A stretch of DNA of 64,000 nucleotides from assembly GCA_017161075.1 (NCBI GenBank), contig CP046174.1, positions 1,736,001-1,800,000 on the forward strand, written 5' to 3'. This DNA comes from Erysipelotrichaceae bacterium 66202529. Its GTDB lineage: Bacteria > Bacillota_I > Bacilli_A > Erysipelotrichales > Erysipelotrichaceae. The notes beneath the pieces were generated by a model. That model worked only from the letters and a program-made list of their open reading frames with translations. It was not told the origin of the DNA and searched no databases. This document shows positions 54,474 through 63,371 of this stretch, piece by piece (the first letter of the stretch is position 1; the number at the start of each line of letters is the position of its first letter). The translations under genes and the position numbers were made by a program.

Positions 54474-54904
54474 GTGATCTGTTATGCTTTCATGCCTTTG
54501 AGAATATATACGGCATTCCTGTCCATATCATACAGGAAACCTTTGATGAACAAAGGGTTACGCCGGTACCGTGTATGCATCCTGCATTTGCTGGACTCTG
54601 CAATTATAAGGGAATCGTTTATCCTGTTTTGTCCTTTTCCCGTCTCTGTAACAAAAGGATGCCATTAAAAAGGGCATGTATGCTGCTGCTTCATGTGGAT
54701 AAATATCAGCTGATTCTGCGTATGAACGATGTACCGTTTTTTGTGTATGAGGCAAAGCTGACAAAAAGCATCCCGTATGATGGCGGAAGCGAATATCTGA
54801 AAATTGAAATGCTGTGTCAGCAGGAGGACAAAAGCATATATGTTTTAAATATGAAAGAAATTCTCGATTATCTGGCAGCGAATATGCTGCATATTCCTGA
54901 ATAA
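54470..54904 (+). CDS. cheW: CheW-like adaptor protein
   Basis: A 144-residue CheW-like protein and last gene of the operon. It reads LCFHAFENIYGIPVHIIQET, then HPAFAGLCNYKGIVYPVLSF near residue 42, the closest match here to the CheW G-x-x-x-x-RGxxxPVxDL pattern. ATG 54470 overlaps the cheA stop (ATGA), with GAGAGGTG upstream. With the other two CheW-like proteins it gives three possible adaptors for a single CheA. Confidence 0.78.
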   Translation: MSDLLCFHAFENIYGIPVHIIQETFDEQRVTPVPCMHPAFAGLCNYKGIVYPVLSFSRLCNKRMPLKRACMLLLHVDKYQLILRMNDVPFFVYEAKLTKSIPYDGGSEYLKIEMLCQQEDKSIYVLNMKEILDYLAANMLHIPE

Positions 54905-54935
54905 TATGCTCACAGGTTATCGATGACAAGGGACA

Positions 54936-54980
54936 ACGGATTTTGACGGTGCAGAGACAGCCGGAGAAATTCGTTTTTTA
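54936..54980 (+). terminator. Terminator of the chemosensory operon
   Basis: ACGGATTT pairs with AAATTCGT (one G-T), with a smaller ACGG/CCG stem inside, and the hairpin is followed by T6. It lies 31 nt after the last stop. Confidence 0.65.
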
Positions 54981-55275
54981 TATGCCTGGATAGAAAACGG
55001 TATTTAGTTTGCATGCTTTTGAATAGAGCTGTGTCTTGCTTGTCGTACTCTGTTCGGTTATGCTCCTGCTCTCAGCGCGCTACGTATGTTCTTCCTGTAT
55101 CCATTGCTAATGACAGCTTTAAAAAGAGAATATGTAATACGGATGAAATCGGAGGTATGAGACTGTAGAGCTTCTTCTTTCTGTATACAGCACTGCACAT
55201 AAAATGCAACAGGCAGCGTGTATATTTGATCTGCACTTTTATATCCTAGCAAATCGCTATACTTTTTTTGATTAT
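54981..55275. other. Intergenic stretch without a convincing gene
   Basis: Reading frames on both strands are short and look like no known family. An open frame on the minus strand (about 55058-55282) has no ribosome site and overlaps the clpB promoter, so it was not accepted as a gene. Confidence 0.4.
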
Positions 55276-55302
55276 TTAGCACTCAAGTGTTGACAGTGCT
55301 AA
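55276..55302 (+). promoter_or_regulatory. CIRCE operator 1 overlapping the clpB promoter
   Basis: TTAGCACTC, 9 nt, then CAGTGCTAA: the HrcA-binding CIRCE element with one mismatch in the right arm. Its right arm overlaps the -35 box TTGACA (55290-55295). TATAAT follows at 55312-55317 with 16-nt spacing, so bound HrcA would cover the promoter. Confidence 0.88.
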
Positions 55303-55317
55303 AAACTGTGCTATAAT
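55290..55317 (+). promoter_or_regulatory. Sigma-A promoter of clpB
   Basis: Perfect TTGACA at 55290-55295 and TATAAT at 55312-55317, spacer 16 nt. The transcript start is expected near 55324, inside the second CIRCE element. Confidence 0.85.
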
Positions 55318-55321
55318 ATCA

Positions 55322-55348
55322 TTAGCAATCAAAGAGTGAGAGTGCTAA
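55322..55348 (+). promoter_or_regulatory. CIRCE operator 2
   Basis: TTAGCAATC, 9 nt, then GAGTGCTAA: a second CIRCE with one mismatch in the left arm. It lies at the transcription start and 16 nt before the clpB ATG, so it would also be in the mRNA. Confidence 0.88.
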
Positions 55349-55364
55349 AAAGGAGCGTGATCGT

Positions 55365-57923
55365 ATGAACTTTGATAAAATGAGTGAAAAGCTGCAGGAG
55401 ATCATCATGCAGGCAGTGGAAATCTGCAAGTCGTATCAGCATACAACGGTGGATACCATTCAGATGCTGAAAGCCATTTTTGAGCATGATGTTCTGGATG
55501 GCTTATTCAAACGCCTGAATATAGATAAAACAAGAGCTTTATCCATCATTGACCAGGAAATGAACAGAGTGGCTACCAGCAGCAATGTCAATCCACAGCT
55601 ATCCAATGAGGTGGCACAGGCCTTCTCTAAGGCCGAGCAGTGGAGTGCCAGTGTCCAGGAAACCTATCTGAGTGTAGCCAGTGTCTGGATTGCTTTGATG
55701 TTTAATAAATCCTATATTTCCAAACAGCTGGTCAAGGAGTTTCATCTGGATGAAAAGACCTGCAAGGATGAGGAGCTGAAGCGAAGAGGCGGTAAGAAAA
55801 TGGATTCTGCGAATGCGGAATCCAATCTCGAGGCGTTGAGCAAATACGGACGGGATCTGGTTGAGGATGTGAAAAACGGAAAAATCGACCCGATTATCGG
55901 ACGTGATGATGAAATCCGCCGTGTTATTCAGATATTATCCCGTAAAACAAAAAACAATCCGGTACTGATCGGTGAGCCTGGTGTTGGTAAAACCGCAGTC
56001 GTGGAAGGAATTGCATGGCGAATTATGAAGGGTGATGTGCCGCAGTCCTTGAAGGAAAAGAAACTGATCGAGCTGGATATGGGCTCTCTGATTGCCGGCG
56101 CAAAATACCGCGGTGAGTTTGAAGAACGCTTAAAATCCATTTTAGAGGAGGTCAAGCAGGCAGAGGGCAATATTATTCTGTTTATCGATGAGATTCACAA
56201 TCTGGTCGGTGCCGGGAAAACCGAGGGCAGCATGGATGCCGGAAATATGCTGAAGCCGATGCTTGCCCGTGGTGAGCTGCGCTGTATCGGGGCAACCACC
56301 TTTAACGAATACCGCCAGTATATTGAAAAGGATGCTGCATTGGAACGCCGTTTCCAGCGTGTCATGGTACAGGAGCCAAGCGTTGAGGATACGATTTCCA
56401 TTTTGCGTGGATTAAAAGACCGCTATGAATCCTACCATGGTGTCAAGATTCTGGATGAGGCAATTCTTGCGGCCGCTACGATGTCCAATCGTTATATTAC
56501 CGACCGGTTTCTGCCGGACAAGGCGATTGATCTAATAGATGAAGCCTGTGCAACACTACGGGTGGAAATGGAATCCATGCCGCAGGAGCTGGATGAGCTG
56601 CAGCGAAAAATCATGCAGCTGCAGATTGAGGAAACCGCTTTGAAGAAAGAGGAGGACCGTAAGGCAAAGGAGCGTCTGGAGGATATCCGCAAGGAGCTCT
56701 CTGAGCTGCAAACGGAAAAGGATTCCCTGTATACTAAATGGGAGGACGAGAAGGCGGAGCTGGAGGAAAGCAAGGATGCCAAGGTACGTCTGGAAAAGGC
56801 AAAGCTGGATTTAGAACAGGCACAGAATGAAGCGCGCTATGAGGATGCTGCCAAGCTGCAATATGCAACCATACCGCATCTGGAAAAGCTGATTCGGGAA
56901 CAGTCCGATAAGCAAAAGGAGGATGCTCTGATTCAGGAAACCGTCAACGAGGAGCTGATTGCGAAGATCGTATCCCGCTGGACAGGGGTAGAGGTCAGCC
57001 GTCTGGTTGAAAGCGAACGGCAGAAGCTTTTGCATCTGAAGGATGCATTGCAGAAGCGTGTCATCGGACAGGATACCGCACTGGAGCTTGTCAGTGATGC
57101 TATTCTGCGCAGTAAGGCACAGATACAGGATGAGCATCGTCCGATTGGCAGCTTCCTGTTCCTTGGGCCGACCGGTGTTGGTAAAACAGAGGTTGCCAAA
57201 GCACTGGCAGAGCAGCTGTTCGATAGTGAAAGCCATATTGTCCGCATCGATATGAGTGAGTATATGGAGAAGCACAGCGTTTCCCGTTTGATTGGAGCGC
57301 CTCCAGGATATGTCGGCTATGATGAGGGCGGCCAGTTGAGCGAGGCTGTACGCCGCAATCCGTATTCCATTATTCTGTTCGATGAGGTAGAAAAGGCACA
57401 TCCGGATGTGTTCAATGTACTTTTGCAGATTTTGGATGATGGACGCATCACCGATTCCAAGGGTGTAACAGTGGACTTTAAGAACACCCTGCTGATTATG
57501 ACCAGCAATCTGGGCAGTCAGTTTGCTTTTGACGGCGTGGATCGGGATGCCAATTATATGAATGAGGTAAAAAAATATTTTAAACCGGAGTTTATTAATC
57601 GTATTGATGAAATCGTCGTCTTTAATGCGTTGAATGATGATATGCTTGGCAAGATTGCACATAAGTTCATGGATGAGCTTACACAGCGTCTTGCACACAA
57701 GGATATCACGCTGCAGGTCAGTGATGCCGTATACAGAGCCATTGCCACACAGGGCGTGGATCCACTGTATGGTGCCCGTCCGATGAAGCGTTATATTCAG
57801 CGCAATATTGAAACCCTCATTGCTCGCAGAATGATTGAAGGCAATGCCGGCAAGGATGATATTCTCACTGTGGATGTAAAAGATGGTGATTATATCGTTC
57901 AGATCACACATCAGGATATGTAA
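55365..57923 (+). CDS. clpB: Chaperone ATPase ClpB
   Basis: An 852-residue Hsp100 disaggregase. The N-domain spans 1-145, AAA-1 has Walker A GEPGVGKT near residue 207 and Walker [15 protein letters not shown] near 275. A long coiled middle domain at about 400-525 identifies ClpB rather than ClpC. AAA-2 has [18 protein letters not shown] near 608 and [13 protein letters not shown] near 675. There is no IGF/LGF loop for ClpP, which supports ClpB. AAAGGAG lies upstream of the ATG. Two CIRCE sites indicate HrcA repression relieved on heat shock. The hrcA, groEL and dnaK genes are not in this window. Confidence 0.94.
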   Translation: MNFDKMSEKLQEIIMQAVEICKSYQHTTVDTIQMLKAIFEHDVLDGLFKRLNIDKTRALSIIDQEMNRVATSSNVNPQLSNEVAQAFSKAEQWSASVQETYLSVASVWIALMFNKSYISKQLVKEFHLDEKTCKDEELKRRGGKKMDSANAESNLEALSKYGRDLVEDVKNGKIDPIIGRDDEIRRVIQILSRKTKNNPVLIGEPGVGKTAVVEGIAWRIMKGDVPQSLKEKKLIELDMGSLIAGAKYRGEFEERLKSILEEVKQAEGNIILFIDEIHNLVGAGKTEGSMDAGNMLKPMLARGELRCIGATTFNEYRQYIEKDAALERRFQRVMVQEPSVEDTISILRGLKDRYESYHGVKILDEAILAAATMSNRYITDRFLPDKAIDLIDEACATLRVEMESMPQELDELQRKIMQLQIEETALKKEEDRKAKERLEDIRKELSELQTEKDSLYTKWEDEKAELEESKDAKVRLEKAKLDLEQAQNEARYEDAAKLQYATIPHLEKLIREQSDKQKEDALIQETVNEELIAKIVSRWTGVEVSRLVESERQKLLHLKDALQKRVIGQDTALELVSDAILRSKAQIQDEHRPIGSFLFLGPTGVGKTEVAKALAEQLFDSESHIVRIDMSEYMEKHSVSRLIGAPPGYVGYDEGGQLSEAVRRNPYSIILFDEVEKAHPDVFNVLLQILDDGRITDSKGVTVDFKNTLLIMTSNLGSQFAFDGVDRDANYMNEVKKYFKPEFINRIDEIVVFNALNDDMLGKIAHKFMDELTQRLAHKDITLQVSDAVYRAIATQGVDPLYGARPMKRYIQRNIETLIARRMIEGNAGKDDILTVDVKDGDYIVQITHQDM

Positions 57924-57928
57924 GCATG

Positions 57929-57962
57929 CTGCGTATACAGTTTCTTGTATACGCAGTTTTTC
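57929..57962 (+). terminator. Terminator of clpB
   Basis: CTGCGTATAC pairs perfectly with GTATACGCAG around an 8-nt loop, followed by a T run; it begins 6 nt after the clpB stop. Confidence 0.85.
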
Positions 57963-58456
57963 CGTTCTCATCCTTTGGATATCTATTTTTATCGGGGCTT
58001 CAACGTATCGTGGGAGGGAGTGGAATTTGCCTCAACCTTGTATCTGTGCATAGTGAATTTCATTCAACTGCGACAATGTCTTTGCTTACGCAGAGACAGC
58101 GAAAGCGTGAGGTAAAAGCTTTTCTGATACTGAATATATAAAGCTAGAAAGACACAGTGTATGCAAGGGCGTATTTCCGGCTTTTTTCTGTAATAATAAA
58201 ATCTGAGAGGAATGGATACGATAAATGAAAAAGAAACAGTACAGCTTTCAATATGAAAGAGCGACCTTTCTGATGGAAACGGACATACAGCCTAACCATT
58301 GGCAGCGCACAAAACAGGATAGGGAATCGCCTTTGAAAGGCTGTATCTTTTTCAGCGTAATTACGAATTGTCTGTATCCTGCAGAAAGATATGGGATTGG
58401 TAAGGTTTTCTTTGTCTTTTCCTGCAGAATATGATATCTTGTTCTTGGTGATACAA
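57963..58456. other. Intergenic stretch, no convincing gene
   Basis: A 69-residue frame at 58225-58434 (starting KKKQYSFQYERATFL) has a weak GAGAGGAATGG site, but no recognisable family and no conserved features, so it is not called. No clear promoter for yaaA was found. Confidence 0.35.
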
Positions 58457-59230
58457 ATGATGATTATAATCGCACCTGCCAAGCGTATGCGGGGAAGCAT
58501 TGATTTTATGGATGCAGAGCAGGAGCCGGTGTTTTTGAATCAGAGCAGACAGCTGATCGGGTATTTGAAAACAAAAACCTGCAAGGAGCTACAGTCTATG
58601 CTGGGCTGCAATACCGCCATTGCTCAGTGGACTTATGACAGCTATCAGCACATGGAGCTGACATCCTCCGGTGTTCCGGCATTGCTCAGCTTTGACGGCA
58701 TTCAATACAGCTATATGGCGCCGGATCTGTTTTCAGATGAATATTTCGCCTATGCCAGAAAGCATCTGCGCATCCTATCTGGACTATATGGTATATTGCG
58801 TCCCTTTGATGCGGTTGTCCCTTATCGCCTGGAGCTGGACAGTCCCGTTCATACGGATTTTTGTACAAGTCTTTATGAGTTTTGGGGGAAACAGCCGTAT
58901 GATGAGCTGATTCGTGAGGACAAAGAGCTGCTGGATTTATCCAGTAAGCAGTATGGAAAGCTCATTAAAAAGCATCTGGACGAGCAGGTGCATTGTGTTA
59001 CGGTGTATTTTTTGGAGGAGGAAGATGGAAAACGGCGGGAAAAGGGTGTGTATGTGAAAATGGCCAGAGGAGAAATGGTACGCTGGCTTGCGGAGGAAAA
59101 TATCCAATCCTTTGAAGCGGTGAAAGGCTTTTGCAGACTGGGGTATCGCTTTGACGCCCAGGCATCCGATGACACTGCCTATCATTTTGTCCGGACGGGA
59201 CCATGGAAGCGTAATAAAAAATTGATGTAG
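58457..59230 (+). CDS. yaaA: Peroxide stress protein YaaA (DUF328)
   Basis: A 257-residue YaaA-family protein, in E. coli linked to lowering free iron during peroxide stress. The family start MIIIAPAKRMRG is kept, with SFDGIQYSYMAPDLFSDEYF near residue 78, ILSGLYGILRPFDAVVPYRLE near 108, LDLSSKQYGKLI near 158 and a C-terminal GYRFDAQASDD with FVRTGPWK. ATG 58457 or 58460 is used; a longer frame from 58391 has no ribosome site and adds non-family residues. Cytosolic. It is 18 nt upstream of cutC and may share its transcript. Confidence 0.9.
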   Translation: MMIIIAPAKRMRGSIDFMDAEQEPVFLNQSRQLIGYLKTKTCKELQSMLGCNTAIAQWTYDSYQHMELTSSGVPALLSFDGIQYSYMAPDLFSDEYFAYARKHLRILSGLYGILRPFDAVVPYRLELDSPVHTDFCTSLYEFWGKQPYDELIREDKELLDLSSKQYGKLIKKHLDEQVHCVTVYFLEEEDGKRREKGVYVKMARGEMVRWLAEENIQSFEAVKGFCRLGYRFDAQASDDTAYHFVRTGPWKRNKKLM

Positions 59231-59248
59231 AACAGGAGGGAAAAGCAC

Positions 59249-60031
59249 ATGAATATAGAAACTGAAATCTGTTGCGGCAGCTATTATGATGCGTTGCAGG
59301 CCGCAAAGGGAGGTGCTGTCCGTATAGAATTGAACAGTGCCCTGCATATGGGGGGACTGACACCGAGCATCAGCTGTCTGCGGCTGGTGAAGCAGCATAC
59401 TGATTTGCAGGTAATGACGATGGTACGGCCGCGCGGTGGCGGTTTCTGTTATGAAACAGAGGATTTTACAGCTTTGTGCATGGAGGCATCCGATTTGCTT
59501 GCGCATGGTGCTGATGGTATCGTATTCGGCTGCTTGCGAAGCGATGCTACGATAGATGTGGAGCAAACAAGACGGCTCGTCGAGCTCGCTCATGAGAAAG
59601 GAAGGCTTGCTGTCTTTCATAGGGCATTTGACTGTACTCCGGATCCATATGCGGCAATCGAAGCACTGATTTCACTTGGCGTTGACCGTATTCTTACAAG
59701 CGGACAGCGTGCGAAGGCGATGGAGGGTGCTGCCCTGTTGAAACAGCTGCAGCAGCAATACAAAGAGCAGATTGAGCTGCTTGCAGGAAGTGGTCTGCAT
59801 GCGGGAAACGCAGTGCAATTCCTAAAGGAAACCGGCATCCGGCAGCTGCATTCCTCTTGTAAGGATTGGAAGCAGGATCCTACAACAATGCAAGCGAATG
59901 TCAGCTTTGCCTATGCATCGCAGCCGCATGCATCGGATTATGAGGTCGTGAGTGCGGAAAAGGTGCGTCTCTTCATTGACGAGGTCAATGCATACTGCAA
60001 CAGCGAAAAAAGGAACCAGGCGGGTAAATAG
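59249..60031 (+). CDS. cutC: CutC-family protein
   Basis: A 260-residue TIM-barrel CutC protein. Family marks: EICCGSYYDALQAAKGGAVR at the start, GGLTPSISCLRLVKQ near residue 35, VMTMVRPRGGGFCY near 55, GADGIVFGCLRSD near 88, FHRAFDC near 124, LGVDRILTSGQ near 144 and LLAGSGLHAGN near 175. The family was linked to copper handling, but a direct role is doubtful. AGGAGGG precedes the ATG. This length is normal. Confidence 0.92.
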   Translation: MNIETEICCGSYYDALQAAKGGAVRIELNSALHMGGLTPSISCLRLVKQHTDLQVMTMVRPRGGGFCYETEDFTALCMEASDLLAHGADGIVFGCLRSDATIDVEQTRRLVELAHEKGRLAVFHRAFDCTPDPYAAIEALISLGVDRILTSGQRAKAMEGAALLKQLQQQYKEQIELLAGSGLHAGNAVQFLKETGIRQLHSSCKDWKQDPTTMQANVSFAYASQPHASDYEVVSAEKVRLFIDEVNAYCNSEKRNQAGK

Positions 60032-60131
60032 TGCCGAAGCGTTTTTTGGATGTTCGCTGTCGCTGCATCCTACAAGGAAGCATGCTACTAGAAAAACATA
60101 TAAGAAAATAAAAAAGGAAGGTACAGCTACT

Positions 60132-60473
60132 ATGATGGAATGGATAAACGTAACAGATTCTTTTACAGAAAAACAAAGACATTACTCGAATACCTATCTG
60201 GAAATTGATGAGGTATTTGATAATGTGGTAGAAGTGAGCCTGTTTTCATCACAACAGGGACCATATGAAATCTTTATATCCTATGGAATCCTGTACGGTA
60301 TTGTCTATGTGGAAGAGGATAAAGCATATGCCAAGCGGGAAGAAATAAAAAAAGAATTGGAAGCAGATTACAAAAAGCATAAAAAGCCATCGAACGAATT
60401 TATCCGTACGTTTTGTGAAAAGCATGAGGTGAAGATGCCGAATGATATTCTGTTTAATTTTCCGGACTTTTAA
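60132..60473 (+). CDS. Hypothetical protein, 113 residues
   Basis: A 113-residue protein of unknown family. It has strands in FDNVVEVSLFSSQQGPYEIF, a Gly-rich turn YGILYGIVYVEED, then a basic helix (KREEIKKELEADYKKHKK). ATG 60132 follows AAAAAGGAAGG; a longer frame from 59952 lies inside cutC and is not credible. It has no membrane helix or Cys. It is probably an independent or cutC-linked gene. No function is proposed. Confidence 0.6.
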   Translation: MMEWINVTDSFTEKQRHYSNTYLEIDEVFDNVVEVSLFSSQQGPYEIFISYGILYGIVYVEEDKAYAKREEIKKELEADYKKHKKPSNEFIRTFCEKHEVKMPNDILFNFPDF

Positions 60474-60582
60474 AGCATACGGCTACAAGGATAGACTTTG
60501 TGGGGATTGCAAGCGTACAGTGCAGGTGTAGACACGCGTTTCATGAAACTGCATCTTACATAACGATGGGAGGATTGCTTTG

Positions 60583-60966
60583 GTGAAGGAAGCATTGGGA
60601 ATTCGTCTAAAAAAAAGAGCGCAGCAGCTAAAGCAGGACATACCGGTTATCTATTTGGTGTGGAAGGATCAGGATACGCCTCTGGCTGCGAGACTAGTTG
60701 TAGGATGTACGATCCTGTATGCTCTTTCTCCTATTGATTTGGTGCCGGATGTAATCCCTGTTTTGGGATTGCTGGATGATGTGATTTTACTGCCGGCATT
60801 GATATTGCTGGCAATACGGCTCATTCCTGAAGATATCTGGGAGCGAAACCGCCTGCGTGCCGCTGAAATGAAGCTACAGAGGATGGAAACGAGATGGTAT
60901 TTTGCTTTACCTGTTTTGGCGCTTTGGCTGCTGCTATTCTCCCTGATCATAAAGGTGCTCAGCTGA
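60583..60966 (+). CDS. DUF1232 (YkvA-like) membrane protein
   Basis: A 127-residue protein with the DUF1232 core ILYALSPIDLVPDVIPVLGL followed by DDVILLPALILLAI at residues about 45-80 (the conserved SPIDxIPDxxPVxGxxDD pattern). A C-terminal helix lies at about 103-125. GTG 60583 fits GGGAGG 8 nt upstream; TTG 60580 is a second option. Function unknown; members are small membrane proteins. It ends just before a terminator. Confidence 0.82.
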   Translation: MKEALGIRLKKRAQQLKQDIPVIYLVWKDQDTPLAARLVVGCTILYALSPIDLVPDVIPVLGLLDDVILLPALILLAIRLIPEDIWERNRLRAAEMKLQRMETRWYFALPVLALWLLLFSLIIKVLS

Positions 60967-61015
60967 AAAATGATGGTATGTCAGAGCGTTATGCGTACGA
61001 ATCATAGGAAAAAAG

Positions 61016-61040
61016 AAACAGCAGTCGGGTCAGCTGTTTT
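61016..61040 (+). terminator. Rho-independent terminator
   Basis: AAACAGC pairs with GCTGTTT around a 10-nt loop, ending in T-rich sequence, 50 nt after the DUF1232 gene. Confidence 0.65.
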
Positions 61041-61139
61041 ATACTTATCGAAGCGGAATGGACAGAAAGTGCCATTTCAAAGCGTGGAATCCGTTTCCAA
61101 AAAGTGGTATAATGAAGCACATAAGGAGTGTGAAGCATT

Positions 61140-62249
61140 ATGAAGATTGGAATCCCTAAGGAAATAAAAAACAATGAAAACCGTGTATCCTGTACACCTG
61201 CCGGAGTATTTGCCTTATGCAAGGCGGGACATGAGGTTTATGTGGAGACGAATGCCGGAGCGGGCAGCGGCTTTTCAGATCAGGAATACGAAGCTGCAGG
61301 GGCTCAGATAAGAGGCGTTGATGAGGTGTTTGCTGAGGCGGATCTCATTGTAAAGGTAAAGGAATATCTGCCAAAGGAGTATCACTATTTGCGTGAGGAT
61401 CAGATGGTATTTACGTATCTGCATATCGCAAATGATGAGGCCTTCGCAAAGGCATTGTTAGAATCAAAGACTACAGCTATTGCATATGAAACTGTTAGAG
61501 ATAGAAAAGGCGGTCTGCCGCTGTTAACACCGATGAGTGAGGTTGCCGGACGTATGGCGGTACAGGTTGGTGCGACCATGCTGCAGAAAAACAATGGCGG
61601 ACGCGGCCTTCTGCTGGGAGGTGTTCCAGGTGTATTCCCAGCTGAGGTTGTTATCATCGGCGGAGGCACGGTTGGATTAAATGCAGCTAAGATTGCCTGC
61701 GGACTCGGTGCCATCGTTACAATTTTTGATATCAGTGCGGATCGCATGGGCTACATTGATGACATATCCGGTGGAACGATTCATACAGCCTATAATAACG
61801 AATACAATCTGCGCAGAGCGTTGCGCACAGCCGATCTTGTCATCGGTGCTGTTTTGGTGCCGGGGGCAAAGGCTCCAAAAATCGTGACGGAGGACATGGT
61901 AAAAACGATGAAGGCAGGAAGTGCCATTGTCGATGTCGCAATCGATCAGGGTGGCTGCATTGAAACAAGTGACCATATCACAACACATGATAATCCGTAT
62001 TTTGAACGATATGGCGTTATGCATTATTCCGTGGCAAACATGCCGGGAGCTGTTCCGCGTACCTCTACCATGGCCTTATCCAATGCGACCCTGCCGTATA
62101 TCCTGAAGCTTGCGGAAAAGGGCGTTGCTGCACTGCAGGAGGATGAGGGTTTCCTTGCCGGCTTGAATACATGCAAGGGACATGTTACGTATAAGGGAGT
62201 AAGCGCTGCCTTGCAGCTGCCGTATGTGGATCCACAGGAGCTGCTGTGA
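61140..62249 (+). CDS. ald: Alanine dehydrogenase
   Basis: A 369-residue NAD-dependent enzyme interconverting L-alanine and pyruvate plus ammonia. The N-terminus KIGIPKEIKNNENRVSCTPA carries the conserved Arg and the K-E pair, KVKEYLPKEY is near residue 73 (substrate Lys), LTPMSEVAGRMAVQ near 128, the NAD loop VIIGGGTVGLNAA near 171, and VDVAIDQGGC near 265 (catalytic Asp). AAGGAG lies upstream, and TATAAT at 61108-61113 with a weak -35 (TGGAAT) gives a possible promoter. It stands alone between two terminators. Confidence 0.94.
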   Translation: MKIGIPKEIKNNENRVSCTPAGVFALCKAGHEVYVETNAGAGSGFSDQEYEAAGAQIRGVDEVFAEADLIVKVKEYLPKEYHYLREDQMVFTYLHIANDEAFAKALLESKTTAIAYETVRDRKGGLPLLTPMSEVAGRMAVQVGATMLQKNNGGRGLLLGGVPGVFPAEVVIIGGGTVGLNAAKIACGLGAIVTIFDISADRMGYIDDISGGTIHTAYNNEYNLRRALRTADLVIGAVLVPGAKAPKIVTEDMVKTMKAGSAIVDVAIDQGGCIETSDHITTHDNPYFERYGVMHYSVANMPGAVPRTSTMALSNATLPYILKLAEKGVAALQEDEGFLAGLNTCKGHVTYKGVSAALQLPYVDPQELL

Positions 62250-62280
62250 TTTATATGTATTAAAATCATTATAAATAAGA

Positions 62281-62325
62281 TGGACTGCAATAAGGCTAGT
62301 ATCCTAGGGCAGTTCATTTTTTTCT
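62281..62325 (+). terminator. Terminator of ald
   Basis: TGGACTGC pairs with GCAGTTCA (one G-T pair), with an inner CTAG/CTAG, followed by T7. Confidence 0.75.
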
Positions 62326-62333
62326 TAAAAAGG

Positions 62334-62921
62334 TCATAGGAATGATCGTTTAAAGGGCAGCCCCTGTCTAACTTCAGGAACGTTCATCTTATAATGAGGT
62401 TTAAATAAAAAGAAACGGTAATCTTTAGCTATAGTGAGATTACCGTTTTCATCTACTAAATTGACTTGTTTGTTAATTCTATACGCATCAAGCCTTTCGC
62501 GGTCATATAAGCAGTGCAAGCGCAGTCTTTGCGTCCTGTGCATTGCAATATTGTGCGGTATTACAGAAATACTTCCTGTTACGTATTGTTTATAATTCCT
62601 CGATCTGTGCTGGAATGCAGGAAATGCTCCTGCTGAAATTCATGGAGAATCGCTTTGAAAAGGCATAGGATATGAATACTTGGATAAAATTGCGTGCAAA
62701 GAATCATCTGTAAGCTTTGTATAAAGGAGAGCTGCATTCTGAAGCTGATTTGCGGTCTTAACATAATTACTGCACAATCTTTATATCCTTTATACAATCC
62801 ACTATGTTCTTTATGCTATCTTAATACCTTCTTAACATGCGGATGTGTTTGATTACACTTTCTTTATATGTAAACTGCTACTATATAGGGGGGAGGAAGA
62901 CAAGGTAAGAGGTGTATAAAT
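62334..62921. other. Intergenic stretch, possible gene scrap on minus strand
   Basis: About 590 bp without a clear gene. A minus-strand frame (62334-62543) reads LVDENGNLTIAKDYRFFLFK in its middle and looks protein-like, but it has no known match and no ribosome site; it may be a gene remnant. A hairpin CGGTAATCT/AGATTACCG occurs at about 62416-62447. AT-rich promoter-like sequence (ACTATATAGGGGGGAGG) precedes the TrkA-like gene. No riboswitch class was recognised. Confidence 0.35.
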
Positions 62922-63371
62922 ATGTTTATTAGGAATCATGTGAGAGATCAGAAGGTGCTTGTAGCCGGCTGTGGCAGATTTGGTGCCTGTTTAGCATCTG
63001 CATTAAGTGAATCCGGATATGATGTTATTGTAATAGATAAACAGGAATCTGCGTTTCAACGGCTTTGTGACAGCTTTGGAGGGTTTGAAATTGCCGGGGA
63101 TGCTTCTGATTTGAATGTACTGGAAACCTGTGATATCCGGCACTGTAATATTGTTCTTGTAGCTACGGATAATGATAATGTGAACTGTATGATTGCACAA
63201 ATTGCCAATACGATTTATCATATCGATCAGGTATATATCCGCTTGAATGATCCGAATAAAGAACGGCTTCTGGAACAGACCTCCATTAAAGCTATTTATC
63301 CCGCACGGCTGTCTATCCGGGAATTTGAGCATATCAGTCATATCGCCTTAAAGGAGGAACAGCTTATATGA
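62922..63371 (+). CDS. TrkA-N domain protein, potassium uptake regulator (first of pair)
   Basis: A 149-residue NAD-binding (RCK) protein: KVLVAGCGRFGACLASALSE with the GxGxxG fold, VIVIDKQ with the acidic end of strand 2, GDASDLNVLETCDI and IVLVATDNDNVNCMIAQIA. It lacks the TrkA-C domain, so it is a short RCK subunit. GGGGGGAGG lies upstream (with 18 nt spacing). The ATG of the next TrkA-like gene overlaps its stop. The pair likely gates a membrane KtrB/TrkH-type transporter expected downstream. Confidence 0.85.
   Translation: MFIRNHVRDQKVLVAGCGRFGACLASALSESGYDVIVIDKQESAFQRLCDSFGGFEIAGDASDLNVLETCDIRHCNIVLVATDNDNVNCMIAQIANTIYHIDQVYIRLNDPNKERLLEQTSIKAIYPARLSIREFEHISHIALKEEQLI

Noticed and set aside
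55058..55282. Minus-strand 74-residue frame before clpB
   Set aside because: No ribosome site, no known similarity, and it overlaps CIRCE 1.
56811..57971. A 386-codon open frame on the minus strand
   Set aside because: It lies fully opposite clpB, has no family features and no ribosome site; it is a shadow of biased codon use.
58225..58434. Small 69-residue frame before yaaA
   Set aside because: Weak ribosome site and unconvincing protein sequence; noted only as intergenic content.
62545..62921. Possible c-di-AMP (ydaO) riboswitch before the TrkA-like pair
   Set aside because: The known conserved ydaO segments could not be found; only generic AT-rich sequence is present.
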